From Methanoregula sp. (GTDB lineage: Archaea; Halobacteriota; Methanomicrobia; Methanomicrobiales; Methanospirillaceae), in NCBI GenBank assembly GCA_041645435.1, contig JBAZQB010000001.1, positions 496,001-560,000 of the forward strand: 64,000 bases of DNA. Direction: 5' to 3'. Within the stretch, counting starts at the first letter, position 1. Each line of letters begins with the position of its first letter. The notes beneath the pieces were generated by a model that made no database searches, was not told the origin of the DNA, and saw only the letters and a list, made by a program, of their open reading frames with translations. Below, piece after piece: positions 47,059 to 54,466 of the stretch. Made by a program: the position numbers and the translations under genes.

Positions 47059-48219
47059 ATTTTTTGATTCCCCCAATTCATTGAACAATTTAATAATGTT
47101 CTGACCCCGGGATTTCAGATCCGAGTAAGACAATACTTCAATTCCATGAAGAGAATAATTGAGTTTTCGTAACGCTTTGATTTTCTTTTCTTCCCAATCT
47201 TCAGAATTCCCAATGAGGATGAATGCTCGGGGCTTGATCGTAAATACGTCGATATGATATTCTTCCCGAATTTTCTGCTGAATTTGAAGTTGATTCAATT
47301 CCATCTCATGCAGATAATTCACAGCCTGTCCAATTGCCTCAGCACTTTTTGATGTCCATTTGTAGGATCCGTGGTGCGAGGAATCTTCATCAATTACATC
47401 ATGTTGAGGGAGTTTGATTTCGAGGATATCCAAAAATCCATCGTGGGTTAGGAAAAGAAAATCGGGTAAATTATCAAAACCGACTTTTTCTTTTTCAAAA
47501 ATTGCCTGGTACTTTACCCCGAATAACCACGTATTAGCATAGATCCATTTTTGCCATGAGCTATCACCGGATGTTTCAGGATATCTTTTCTTTAATCTTT
47601 CAACAAAATCATCAATCTTAATCTGAAAAACGGCAATATTCGATTCTTTCCTTAATTCTTCCAGACTTTTTATTTCTTCTTTGAGTTTTTTTCGCGTTTC
47701 CCTTAATTTTTTTATCCCCTTTGAAGTCTGATCATATAAATTTCCACGATTCTTTGAGTTTTTCAAAAACCCTTGGATTGATCGATTGAATGATCTCTCA
47801 AAAAGTTTTGGAGGGATTTCAGGATCTGGTAATGATGAAGAATTAAACGATTCTGGAAAGGTCCCGGAAAGGAATAGCTTTGCATTTTTTATTCCTATTT
47901 CTCGATACAAAGGAAAGAAAGATTTAGTCGCAGCTTTTCGATAGTCATTATAATTGATGAAGTAAGTATTGTCCACTTTATGCGAGAGTTCAGTAGTAAG
48001 GATAATTTTATTTTCAGGATTCTGAAAATTGATGGCTTCAACAAGGTGTTTGAATCCCTTTAAAAGTTTCCCGGTTTTAAAAAGGTTAATAGCAGATTCA
48101 CCACGAATCTGTTCCTCGGTCAGTTTTTGATTTATTTGCAGGGTGACATAGATTCGATGTCCATTAAGATTTCCCCATGTGGGACTTGAAATTTGAATTT
48201 CAATTAAATCATTTGTCAT
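47050..48219 (-). CDS. sduA: Shedu anti-phage protein SduA (DUF4263 nuclease)
   Basis: 389 residues. The C-terminal DUF4263 domain (~215-385) is a PD-(D/E)xK fold: WQKWIYANTWLFG, then PDFLFL and ILEIKLP with catalytic Asp, Glu and Lys, the AIGQAVNYLHEM helix, and PRAFILIGNSEDW. A coiled-coil (~165-200) separates it from an N-terminal domain that probably senses invasion. Single-gene Shedu systems cut or nick phage DNA. It is AT-rich, unlike the methylase gene it meets tail to tail, suggesting independent acquisition. Confidence 0.88.
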   Translation of the reverse strand: MTNDLIEIQISSPTWGNLNGHRIYVTLQINQKLTEEQIRGESAINLFKTGKLLKGFKHLVEAINFQNPENKIILTTELSHKVDNTYFINYNDYRKAATKSFFPLYREIGIKNAKLFLSGTFPESFNSSSLPDPEIPPKLFERSFNRSIQGFLKNSKNRGNLYDQTSKGIKKLRETRKKLKEEIKSLEELRKESNIAVFQIKIDDFVERLKKRYPETSGDSSWQKWIYANTWLFGVKYQAIFEKEKVGFDNLPDFLFLTHDGFLDILEIKLPQHDVIDEDSSHHGSYKWTSKSAEAIGQAVNYLHEMELNQLQIQQKIREEYHIDVFTIKPRAFILIGNSEDWEEKKIKALRKLNYSLHGIEVLSYSDLKSRGQNIIKLFNELGESKNLN

Positions 48220-48310
48220 TTCAATATGATGTTATTGCAAACTAATATGGCAATAATTCTTTTGATTTGATTACCAAATTTAAGTCTGCTAGAAGATTGC
48301 CGATAGTCTT

Positions 48311-48523
48311 TTAGTTTTTCAAATACGGGGGTATCCCACGCGGCGAGGGGCTAAGCCCCGTTGAGCGTAACATCCTCAAGAAAAAAACTCTATTCGTTTT
48401 GAACAGGTCCCGGTGTTGATCGCCTCCTGGCCCCCGCTTCTTCTCAGGCCGTTTGTCCTTATGCACATCCTCGCACTCCAGATCCCCGATTATATCGAGC
48501 GGCTCGGTGTTGCACTTCTTCAA
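48311..48523 (-). CDS. Possible small protein running into repeat R3
   Basis: 70 residues from a TTG at 48523 with GGAG about 8 bp upstream. The first half (KKCNTEPLDIIGDLECEDVH) looks coding; the second half lies inside repeat R3 and seems to be chance sequence, so the gene may be truncated by the repeat. It follows the Dam-like gene by 31 bp. 48220-48310 contains nothing else visible. Confidence 0.35.
   Translation of the reverse strand: MKKCNTEPLDIIGDLECEDVHKDKRPEKKRGPGGDQHRDLFKTNRVFFLRMLRSTGLSPSPRGIPPYLKN
48334..48425 (+). repeat. Dispersed repeat R3, copy 2
   Basis: Direct repeat of 38789-38882 at about 85 percent by eye, including the GGGGC-TA-GCCCC hairpin and ccgttgagcgtaacatcctc. 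Confidence 0.8.
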
Positions 48524-48554
48524 CCCGATAATCTCCAGCCGCCACTCCTCATCT

Positions 48555-49070
48555 TCACTTCCCCGGCACCACCCACACTACCCCGATCCCGGCAAACGCC
48601 TTCTCAAACCGCTCCGGTCCACCCCCAACATAGAACAGCGCCGGTGAAAATGTCGGTCCGGGTCCATCATCACCGGAAGGACCGACAAACCGGATCCTTG
48701 TAGAAGGAAAACACACCCGACACGATAGTGCCGTCAATGTCTTCCACGCTGCGGTCTCAGTCGCCGACTTCCACAACACAATCGCCTCAGTAGTCCGGCC
48801 AGCGGACCACTCCAGGTAAAGTTTCGAGAACCATCGCTCCACATCATGACCAAAAGGGGGATTGAGAAAAACCCGACCCTCCCACGGCTGCACAAGCCCG
48901 TTCTCCTGAGCAGTGTAATGCCTCGCTGCCGGCACGTTCGGGATCTCCCGGCTGTTGCTGCACGGGTCCAGATCGATCGCACCCATGCTGGCGATCACCG
49001 CATCGAGGATATACTGCGGCGTGTAATGCTCCGTGCTCTCGTGCGAGAGCAGGGCCGGGGGGACCGTCAA
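48555..49070 (-). CDS. Dam-like phage N6-adenine methyltransferase
   Basis: 171 residues from a TTG at 49070 that overlaps the primase stop as TTGA, with GGTG upstream; a TTG at 49118 is further upstream. Contains HYTPQYILDAVIAS, IDLDPCSN, the catalytic NPPFG (variant of DPPY) and ALFYVGGGPERF, matching the phage DNA N-6-adenine-methyltransferase family. It probably modifies element DNA, either for self-protection against restriction or to mark replication. Last gene of the replication operon, with a possible small ORF after it. Confidence 0.86.
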   Translation of the reverse strand: MTVPPALLSHESTEHYTPQYILDAVIASMGAIDLDPCSNSREIPNVPAARHYTAQENGLVQPWEGRVFLNPPFGHDVERWFSKLYLEWSAGRTTEAIVLWKSATETAAWKTLTALSCRVCFPSTRIRFVGPSGDDGPGPTFSPALFYVGGGPERFEKAFAGIGVVWVVPGK

Positions 49071-52000
49071 CCGACACCAGCCCCCCGGGCTTTCTCCCTC
49101 ACACCCCTCCCGTAACAATGCTCGCAGAGCTTCACCCCCGCCTCGCGGTCAATCCACTCAGCCCTCACTAGCCCACAGACCGAGCACTTCCCGATCGCCG
49201 CTGTCACCCGCTCACACCGGGAAACATCCACGGTGCCCGGTAAAGGAATAGAAGCCTCCTGCTCCGCCTTCACCGCTGCCTTGTAACACGTTTTGCAAAT
49301 CCGTCGGGCATCCTGCTGATCCTTGGGCCGGGCCTTCCGTTCTGCAGTAAACTTTTCCACATACGATGAGCCTTTCTTCCCGCACACCGAGCACACCGAC
49401 TTCGGCTCCGGGAGTTCAAGCGGTTTGTAGTCCCTGGCCCGGATGGTTAGGGAGCGTTTTGCAGCGGATGCTGCCGGGTGATCGCCATCTTTCAATTGTT
49501 TACAACAGGTGCTGGAAGAAATCGGAGCGCAAGCAGGTGCACTATCTGGCGATTGCTGGGCACCGGGCGGAATTTGATTATTGTTTGCAGCATTTCCGGA
49601 TTTATGGACACACTGCATTACGTCCGGACCCGGTTGCTGAGTTACTCCATAATTCTCTTTCTGCTGAAAAGTACTATCTCTTAGTACATTTGTACTTTTA
49701 TTCTTAGTAGTACCCGGGGAAACAGAAACCGAAAAATTATTTTTTTTATTTTCAGCAGGTTCCGCAACACTGCTGGAAGCCTGCTGCAATGATAAAACCG
49801 GATCGCCCCCATCCTTCGGATCGCGGTCAAGCCAGCATGCATCGCCACAATTCCACTCCCGGAACAGTGCCGTATCCCACTGGAAGGCATCGCTCCTGCG
49901 CCGGATCGAATTACCCTGCTCTTCAGAGATCGTCACGGTCCGGTCGGTAAAGGAAAGTGCCGGGCACTTTTCGAGAAGCCCGGTATAGTTCTTCCCCCGG
50001 CTCTCGTAGCCTTTCAGGGCCCGGTAGATGCTGATGTAGGACCAGCCGGTGAGCCGTTGCAGGTCCTGGATCGTGAACTCTTCCTGCCGGGCCTGCTGGA
50101 TAGCATCGAGCAGATCCGACTCTTTCTTGGTCATCTTCGATTCCTGCCCGCCCGCCATACCGTTGAGGAGCGTGAAGAGATCTTTTGCCGATATAAAATC
50201 TGCCTCGCTCGCGTACACGCAGAGCGTCCCGTCTTCTGTGGTCTTCTGGTCGCGTTGCTGGTAGTAAAGTGCTGTGTGGCTCTTGATCAGGTCGTAAAGC
50301 ATGTCGGGGTTTCGCCGGTTATTAATCGCATGAAACCGGATCCGCTCCGAGAATGGAATGATCACCCACATCATCTGCTCGTGCATGATCTGCCAGATGG
50401 CCCGGCAGGTCACGAGTTCGGGCGATTCATCGACGATCATGTCCGGGTCCTGCTGCTCCTTCTTCTGCTTGGCCGCAAGCACCTTTGCATCCTGCTCCGG
50501 GGTTTCGTCAATCCAGCAGGTAAGCATCCGGTTCATCACCTGGTCATCACCGGTCCCTTCCTTCTTTGCAATCCACCAGACGCACCGCTCGGGAATCGAG
50601 CAGACCCGGGGGGTCAGGTCCTTTGTTACGGTCGTATGGGTGATCGGTTCATCGAAGTTCGAGGTCGCCGACTTCAGGATCTCCTGGATGGCATCGGACA
50701 GATCGGTGTCGTCACTCATCAGCACGGTCCGGGGGGAGAGGTCGGTCATGTAATAGAGCGCCTTGTTGCTCATCGTGCCCTTTACTTTGTACCGGTCCGG
50801 CACCTGCCGCATCATCTTCTTGAACGCATGAGTCTTGCCCTTGCCGGATTCACCCGTAACCGAGACATGCAGTCCGTCCGAGTTCTTCACTGCCTGCGAT
50901 GCCATCGTGAGGATCAGGCATCGTGCAAGAATCTCATCCCCGATATGCTCCTGCGCAAAGGCAGTGAGCATGAGTGAGAGCGGGTCCCCGTGAGCAAGCA
51001 CTTCGGCAGCCTCTGCCCGGAGTTCCGGGTTCTCCGGAAGTACCGGACCTGCATCGCCTCTCGCCTCTGCCTTCATCTTCGCTTTTACTTTCCTCTGTGC
51101 AGTCTGTACCTGGTCCCATTGTTTCCGCCGGTCCCCCCGGCCCGGCTCGAACTGCTCCCGTAACTCCTGCCACCGCTGAGTACCGCCGCCACAGGAGGAA
51201 TGCTTGCATCCCGCGAAGATCGCCCCGCTCCCGAACTGAATTGCAAATGCCCCGTCCTTGTGGGCCGAGGAGAACGGGCACTGGTCGAGAATGAAGAGTG
51301 TTCCGCCACTGTACGGTTTTTCGGACCGTACCCCAAGCCCGTGATCGGATAACCATCGGCACAGGTTGAAACCTTTGTCCTTCGCTGCGGTCGGCTGCTG
51401 TGCATGCTGCTCGGTCGGGAGCCGGGCCGTGAGGTCCCGGAGCTGTTCCGGACTCACGATCATCAGTTCATCCGGGGCCGAGAGGATCCGGCTCCGCCGG
51501 TACGGGCGTTCGGGTGTATTGTCACCTTTCCGGGAGACCGTGCCGTAGAGCTTCCAGATGCGGGCCGCGTTGAAATTCGCCGTATCCACGTTCACCCGCT
51601 CATCCGAGAAGAGCGTGTCAAGCGTAGTGAGGCACGCCTTCACGAGCGCGGTTGCGGCCTCATCGTTCGGCAGGTCAATGCGGTACAGCAGGTGAGCCCC
51701 GTTACCGGAGTCCGCACGGACCGGGTCCGGAAAGCCGAGCCCGGCAATCCACCGGGCGATCTCATCGGCTTTCGCCAGAGCGAGGCCATGCTCTTCATCT
51801 GTACTCGATACGCCGCTCGGTCGCAGCGGGTCGATGTCGATGGGCAGCCAGCGGCGGCGCAGGATATCCGCGTCACTCGTCGTGCTGTCCTTCTTGCCGA
51901 GCCGCATCTTGATCCGGTTCGCCCGGCGCGAGAGCAGGGCCGGGTTCACTTCATTGAGCGTGACATAGATGCCGTGGACCGAGCCATCGGCATCGAGCGG

Positions 52001-52135
52001 CTCCACAGACCGGACGAGCGCTTCATGATCGCTGAAGTACCCGCTATGGGTGAACTGGTCGGTGAGCGCCCGGATCTCGACAACCAGCCCGGGCCCGGCT
52101 ATCCGGGCAACTGCATCACGGAGCGGGCCATCCAC
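49067..52135 (-). CDS. Primase-helicase replication protein
   Basis: 1022 residues from a GTG at 52135. The N-terminal PrimPol-like domain has WLPIDIDPLRPSG (metal-binding Asp pair, ~96) and ADSGNGAHLLYRIDLP. A Cys/His cluster (CPFSSAHKDG ... GCKHSSC, ~287-318) resembles a primase zinc finger. An ATPase domain has Walker A VTGESGKGKTHAFKK (~425) and MSDDTDLSD. A winged helix (EFTIQDLQRLTGWSYISIYR) follows, then a Ser/Asn-rich linker and a C-terminal region with CxxC pairs (CSVCGKKG, CKTC, CSVCGLV, CEHC). This is the element's likely replication initiator. The long linker and zinc tail are unusual. Confidence 0.88.
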   Translation of the reverse strand: MDGPLRDAVARIAGPGLVVEIRALTDQFTHSGYFSDHEALVRSVEPLDADGSVHGIYVTLNEVNPALLSRRANRIKMRLGKKDSTTSDADILRRRWLPIDIDPLRPSGVSSTDEEHGLALAKADEIARWIAGLGFPDPVRADSGNGAHLLYRIDLPNDEAATALVKACLTTLDTLFSDERVNVDTANFNAARIWKLYGTVSRKGDNTPERPYRRSRILSAPDELMIVSPEQLRDLTARLPTEQHAQQPTAAKDKGFNLCRWLSDHGLGVRSEKPYSGGTLFILDQCPFSSAHKDGAFAIQFGSGAIFAGCKHSSCGGGTQRWQELREQFEPGRGDRRKQWDQVQTAQRKVKAKMKAEARGDAGPVLPENPELRAEAAEVLAHGDPLSLMLTAFAQEHIGDEILARCLILTMASQAVKNSDGLHVSVTGESGKGKTHAFKKMMRQVPDRYKVKGTMSNKALYYMTDLSPRTVLMSDDTDLSDAIQEILKSATSNFDEPITHTTVTKDLTPRVCSIPERCVWWIAKKEGTGDDQVMNRMLTCWIDETPEQDAKVLAAKQKKEQQDPDMIVDESPELVTCRAIWQIMHEQMMWVIIPFSERIRFHAINNRRNPDMLYDLIKSHTALYYQQRDQKTTEDGTLCVYASEADFISAKDLFTLLNGMAGGQESKMTKKESDLLDAIQQARQEEFTIQDLQRLTGWSYISIYRALKGYESRGKNYTGLLEKCPALSFTDRTVTISEEQGNSIRRRSDAFQWDTALFREWNCGDACWLDRDPKDGGDPVLSLQQASSSVAEPAENKKNNFSVSVSPGTTKNKSTNVLRDSTFQQKENYGVTQQPGPDVMQCVHKSGNAANNNQIPPGAQQSPDSAPACAPISSSTCCKQLKDGDHPAASAAKRSLTIRARDYKPLELPEPKSVCSVCGKKGSSYVEKFTAERKARPKDQQDARRICKTCYKAAVKAEQEASIPLPGTVDVSRCERVTAAIGKCSVCGLVRAEWIDREAGVKLCEHCYGRGVREKARGAGVG

Positions 52136-52185
52136 AGGCCACCCCCGTGCTCCGGTCGCTGCCGGTTGTCCGGAAAGAGGAGCGG

Positions 52186-52419
52186 TTATTCACCGGTCTC
52201 TCCCCCGGTCTCTGCGGCACCGGTGCGCCGGAACACGCGGCGTTCGGAGGTTTTTATCGTGATCGTGAAGAAGTGCCCTTTCTCCGGTCGCACTTCGATG
52301 TAGGCAACCGCCTCACGTTTCTTCCGGATCTGGTCGGCGATCGCTCTGGGGATGAGGTAGAGCGGGATACCCACCATCTGTTCGGAAGCCAACTCCGGCG
52401 AATCAACGCCATCAGTCAT
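52186..52419 (-). CDS. Small conserved protein, paralogue of the gene at 34711
   Basis: 77 residues. Core GIPLYLIPRAIADQIRKKRE plus FFTITIKTS matches the 58-residue protein at 34711-34887. GAGGTG precedes the ATG by 4 bp, and the ATG overlaps the upstream stop by 8 bp. Position directly before the primase suggests a replication accessory or regulator. Confidence 0.78.
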   Translation of the reverse strand: MTDGVDSPELASEQMVGIPLYLIPRAIADQIRKKREAVAYIEVRPEKGHFFTITIKTSERRVFRRTGAAETGGETGE

Positions 52420-52600
52420 ACCGCACCTCTTCGAAATGTTCAGCGAGTCGCCACCTGCCGTCTTTGAGACATGCTATGGCGACAAGGTAGTGTATCGGGC
52501 TGGTTGTCTTCAGGTGATCCAGGGTCTCCTGATCGATTGTGAAATTCGGGATTATCCGGGGTTTGGGTAATGTTGATGTGCCAGAAGAGAGAGACATCAT
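52412..52600 (-). CDS. Small unknown protein in the replication operon
   Basis: 62 residues with a GAGGTG ribosome binding site 5 bp before the ATG. IIPNFTIDQETLDHLKTTSP and IACLKDGRWRLAEHFEEV are visible; no family recognised. The start overlaps the upstream stop as ATGA. Confidence 0.68.
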   Translation of the reverse strand: MMSLSSGTSTLPKPRIIPNFTIDQETLDHLKTTSPIHYLVAIACLKDGRWRLAEHFEEVRYD

Positions 52601-52704
52601 CTGTCCACCTCTTCACGAGCTCTGGACAGGGGTGCCGGGACCACGGTGTTGGTAGCTAAGGGGTCCCGTGCATCGCCTTTCTTTTTTCTTTGAACCTCTT
52701 TCAT
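52597..52704 (-). CDS. 35-residue basic peptide in the replication operon
   Basis: MKEVQRKKKGDARDPLATNT followed by VVPAPLSRAREEVDR. The ATG overlaps the stop of the HTH gene as ATGA, and its stop overlaps the next ATG in the same way. Coding is supported by this double overlap only. Confidence 0.5.
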   Translation of the reverse strand: MKEVQRKKKGDARDPLATNTVVPAPLSRAREEVDR

Positions 52705-52916
52705 ACAATTCCCCCCGGGGTTGCAACAAATATGCGATTTCTTCCACAGGGATATTCCCGGACCGTGCCTTTTTTGGCCAGACGGGAGAGGTGTTTGGTG
52801 GCGGTGATCGTGGTCGTTTTTGCTGATTTTGCAACTTGTTCGATGTTCATCACCGGTGTGTTCTGGAATGCTCCAAGAATCCGGTTCGTAATTTCCGGGT
52901 CGGGTGTCGGCTTCAT
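52701..52916 (-). CDS. Winged-HTH DNA-binding protein, head of the replication operon
   Basis: 71 residues, a compact winged helix: ITNRILGAFQNTPVMNIEQV, then TATKHLSRLAKKGTVREYPC. A TATA-like element (gttaatatac, 52941-52950) lies about 25-34 bp upstream of the ATG, so the mRNA is probably leaderless. Likely autoregulator of the operon. Divergent from the 53055 gene. Confidence 0.78.
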   Translation of the reverse strand: MKPTPDPEITNRILGAFQNTPVMNIEQVAKSAKTTTITATKHLSRLAKKGTVREYPCGRNRIFVATPGGIV

Positions 52917-53054
52917 ACACTTTAGCGTATTGAAGGTATTGTTAATATACGAAAACTCCCCGATTTACCCCTTTTTTGGGATATATACTAAAAATTGAAG
53001 ATTTTAGGATATATCACTCAAAGAGTATATGCTCTCAACAACAATCTTCTTTTG

Positions 53055-54149
53055 ATGTTATCAAAAACCTGGACAGAGACCTTTGATTCTGAAGCGAAGA
53101 CTGTCCTGTTTCTCTATCTTATGATCAAGGGGAGAGATTACGCGTACAATATTTCAAACATTTTAAAAAACGGGGGAGTTGCTGGCAGGGAAGGTCTGAA
53201 ACTTTTAGCACGACCGAATAAGGTAAGTGGTCTTCTGAATGAGATGGAACGCGATAACCTCCTGGTAAAATGGTCTGATTTACCGGATTATGAGCAGAAG
53301 TTCAAATTACTTTGTCACCCGGGAAATACACCATCGGATCGACAAAAAAAATCTGAACCCGTCTATTTCGTGATTAACAAGAATATTTTATTTCTTCGTC
53401 TGAACTACATGCCGGATGAAGAAGAAGTCCAGAAACTCTCACTCCGTGAAAAGGCGGAGTCAGGACCGATTTTAAATGACAGTGGTGAAGACGAGTGGGT
53501 TCCGTTCTCAAAAAATGATCTGATATACCGCTATTGCGGAGAGGAAAAATTCTCGCCAATTTCTGACGATATCTCCTATGGCGGGGGTTGGCCCCGGGTT
53601 ATTTTTGATGAGTTTTTGTTTACGGATACTGAGATTGTAAAAATTCTCACCCGGTTAAAAAAATTCGATTATTTTACGGTTTTATTGTTAAACAAGCAGT
53701 TCCTCTTTCACATCATCGCCGTTTTGAATAATAAGATTGCAAGCATTGAACCGGGATCATCCGGTGTGGGGATCCAGATTGATCAACTCCCCCAGTCCGA
53801 ATCCGAGAAACGGCAGTTTGTCCAGAAATCCCTCGACCAGGTGCGACTGATGCGGAACGGGTTTACCGGGGATACGGAGGTCACCGTCGATAAGATTCTC
53901 CGTGAAATTTATGCGAAATCGCAAAGAGACATCCGGCACTATTCTACGCTATTCTCCTTCATTGATTTAAAACGCACATTTGAGTCAACGGTGATAAACT
54001 GTAATTATTCTATGGCGGAGAAAGAGGATTTTCCCCCGCTGAATTTTGTGATTAATGATCAGCGGGTTTATGAGGAGTTGCTGATTTTTAACGATTCGTT
54101 GATTTCGGCAAGTCTGTCGAATGACCGGATAAAGGAAGGGGGATTTTGA
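53055..54149 (+). CDS. Unknown winged-helix-like protein next to the defence genes
   Basis: 364 residues from the ATG at 53055; a TTG at 52995 would add 20 residues. N-terminal region (~5-75) looks like a winged helix: SEAKTVLFLYLMIKGRDYAY ... KVSGLLNEMERDNLLVKWSD. The rest is unrecognised, alternating charged helices and hydrophobic strands, with no catalytic motif. TATA-like gatatatact near 52980. It precedes the DAC-like fragment and the Gabija-like pair on the same strand, so it could be their regulator or sensor. Confidence 0.75.
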   Translation: MLSKTWTETFDSEAKTVLFLYLMIKGRDYAYNISNILKNGGVAGREGLKLLARPNKVSGLLNEMERDNLLVKWSDLPDYEQKFKLLCHPGNTPSDRQKKSEPVYFVINKNILFLRLNYMPDEEEVQKLSLREKAESGPILNDSGEDEWVPFSKNDLIYRYCGEEKFSPISDDISYGGGWPRVIFDEFLFTDTEIVKILTRLKKFDYFTVLLLNKQFLFHIIAVLNNKIASIEPGSSGVGIQIDQLPQSESEKRQFVQKSLDQVRLMRNGFTGDTEVTVDKILREIYAKSQRDIRHYSTLFSFIDLKRTFESTVINCNYSMAEKEDFPPLNFVINDQRVYEELLIFNDSLISASLSNDRIKEGGF

Positions 54150-54151
54150 GA

Positions 54152-54391
54152 ATGGTGGGGGGTGTTGTGAGCAGGGACCCCGGGTACGGTTGGGCTGATG
54201 AACGCTTCCATCATGGTGACAATCCTCAACAAAGCGTCTCCGTTGATAATTACGGAACTCGTCATAGATCAGCATTCAGGTTTAGTTCAAGTTTAGACGA
54301 TTCTGTTGCGTTTATTGTATCACAAGATGGCGGCGTTAAAGCAAGAAAAGGAGTTCAGGATAAAGTGTTTCTTTGGCCAGATATTATCTAA
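54152..54391 (+). pseudogene. Fragment of a diadenylate-cyclase-like (DisA/DACN) domain
   Basis: 79 residues from the ATG at 54152, 3 bp after the previous stop. DNYGTRHRSAFRFSSSLDDS then VAFIVSQDGGV is the C-terminal part of a DAC fold: GTRHRSA corresponds to the RHR nucleotide-binding motif of DisA, and VSQDGGV to its last strand. The preceding half of the domain (DGA motif) is missing, so it is either a remnant or a minimal sensor domain. DAC-like sensor domains have been described in prokaryotic conflict systems. Confidence 0.55.
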
Positions 54392-54466
54392 ATTTTTTAT
54401 CGAGCTAATAACCAAAATATTATGCTGAAATAAATTGTTTAGACTAATAAACAAGGGAAAGTGAAA

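Noticed and set aside
50057..52303. Long plus-strand frames opposite the primase gene
   Set aside because: Antisense shadows produced by high GC content; the minus-strand protein has recognisable domains throughout.
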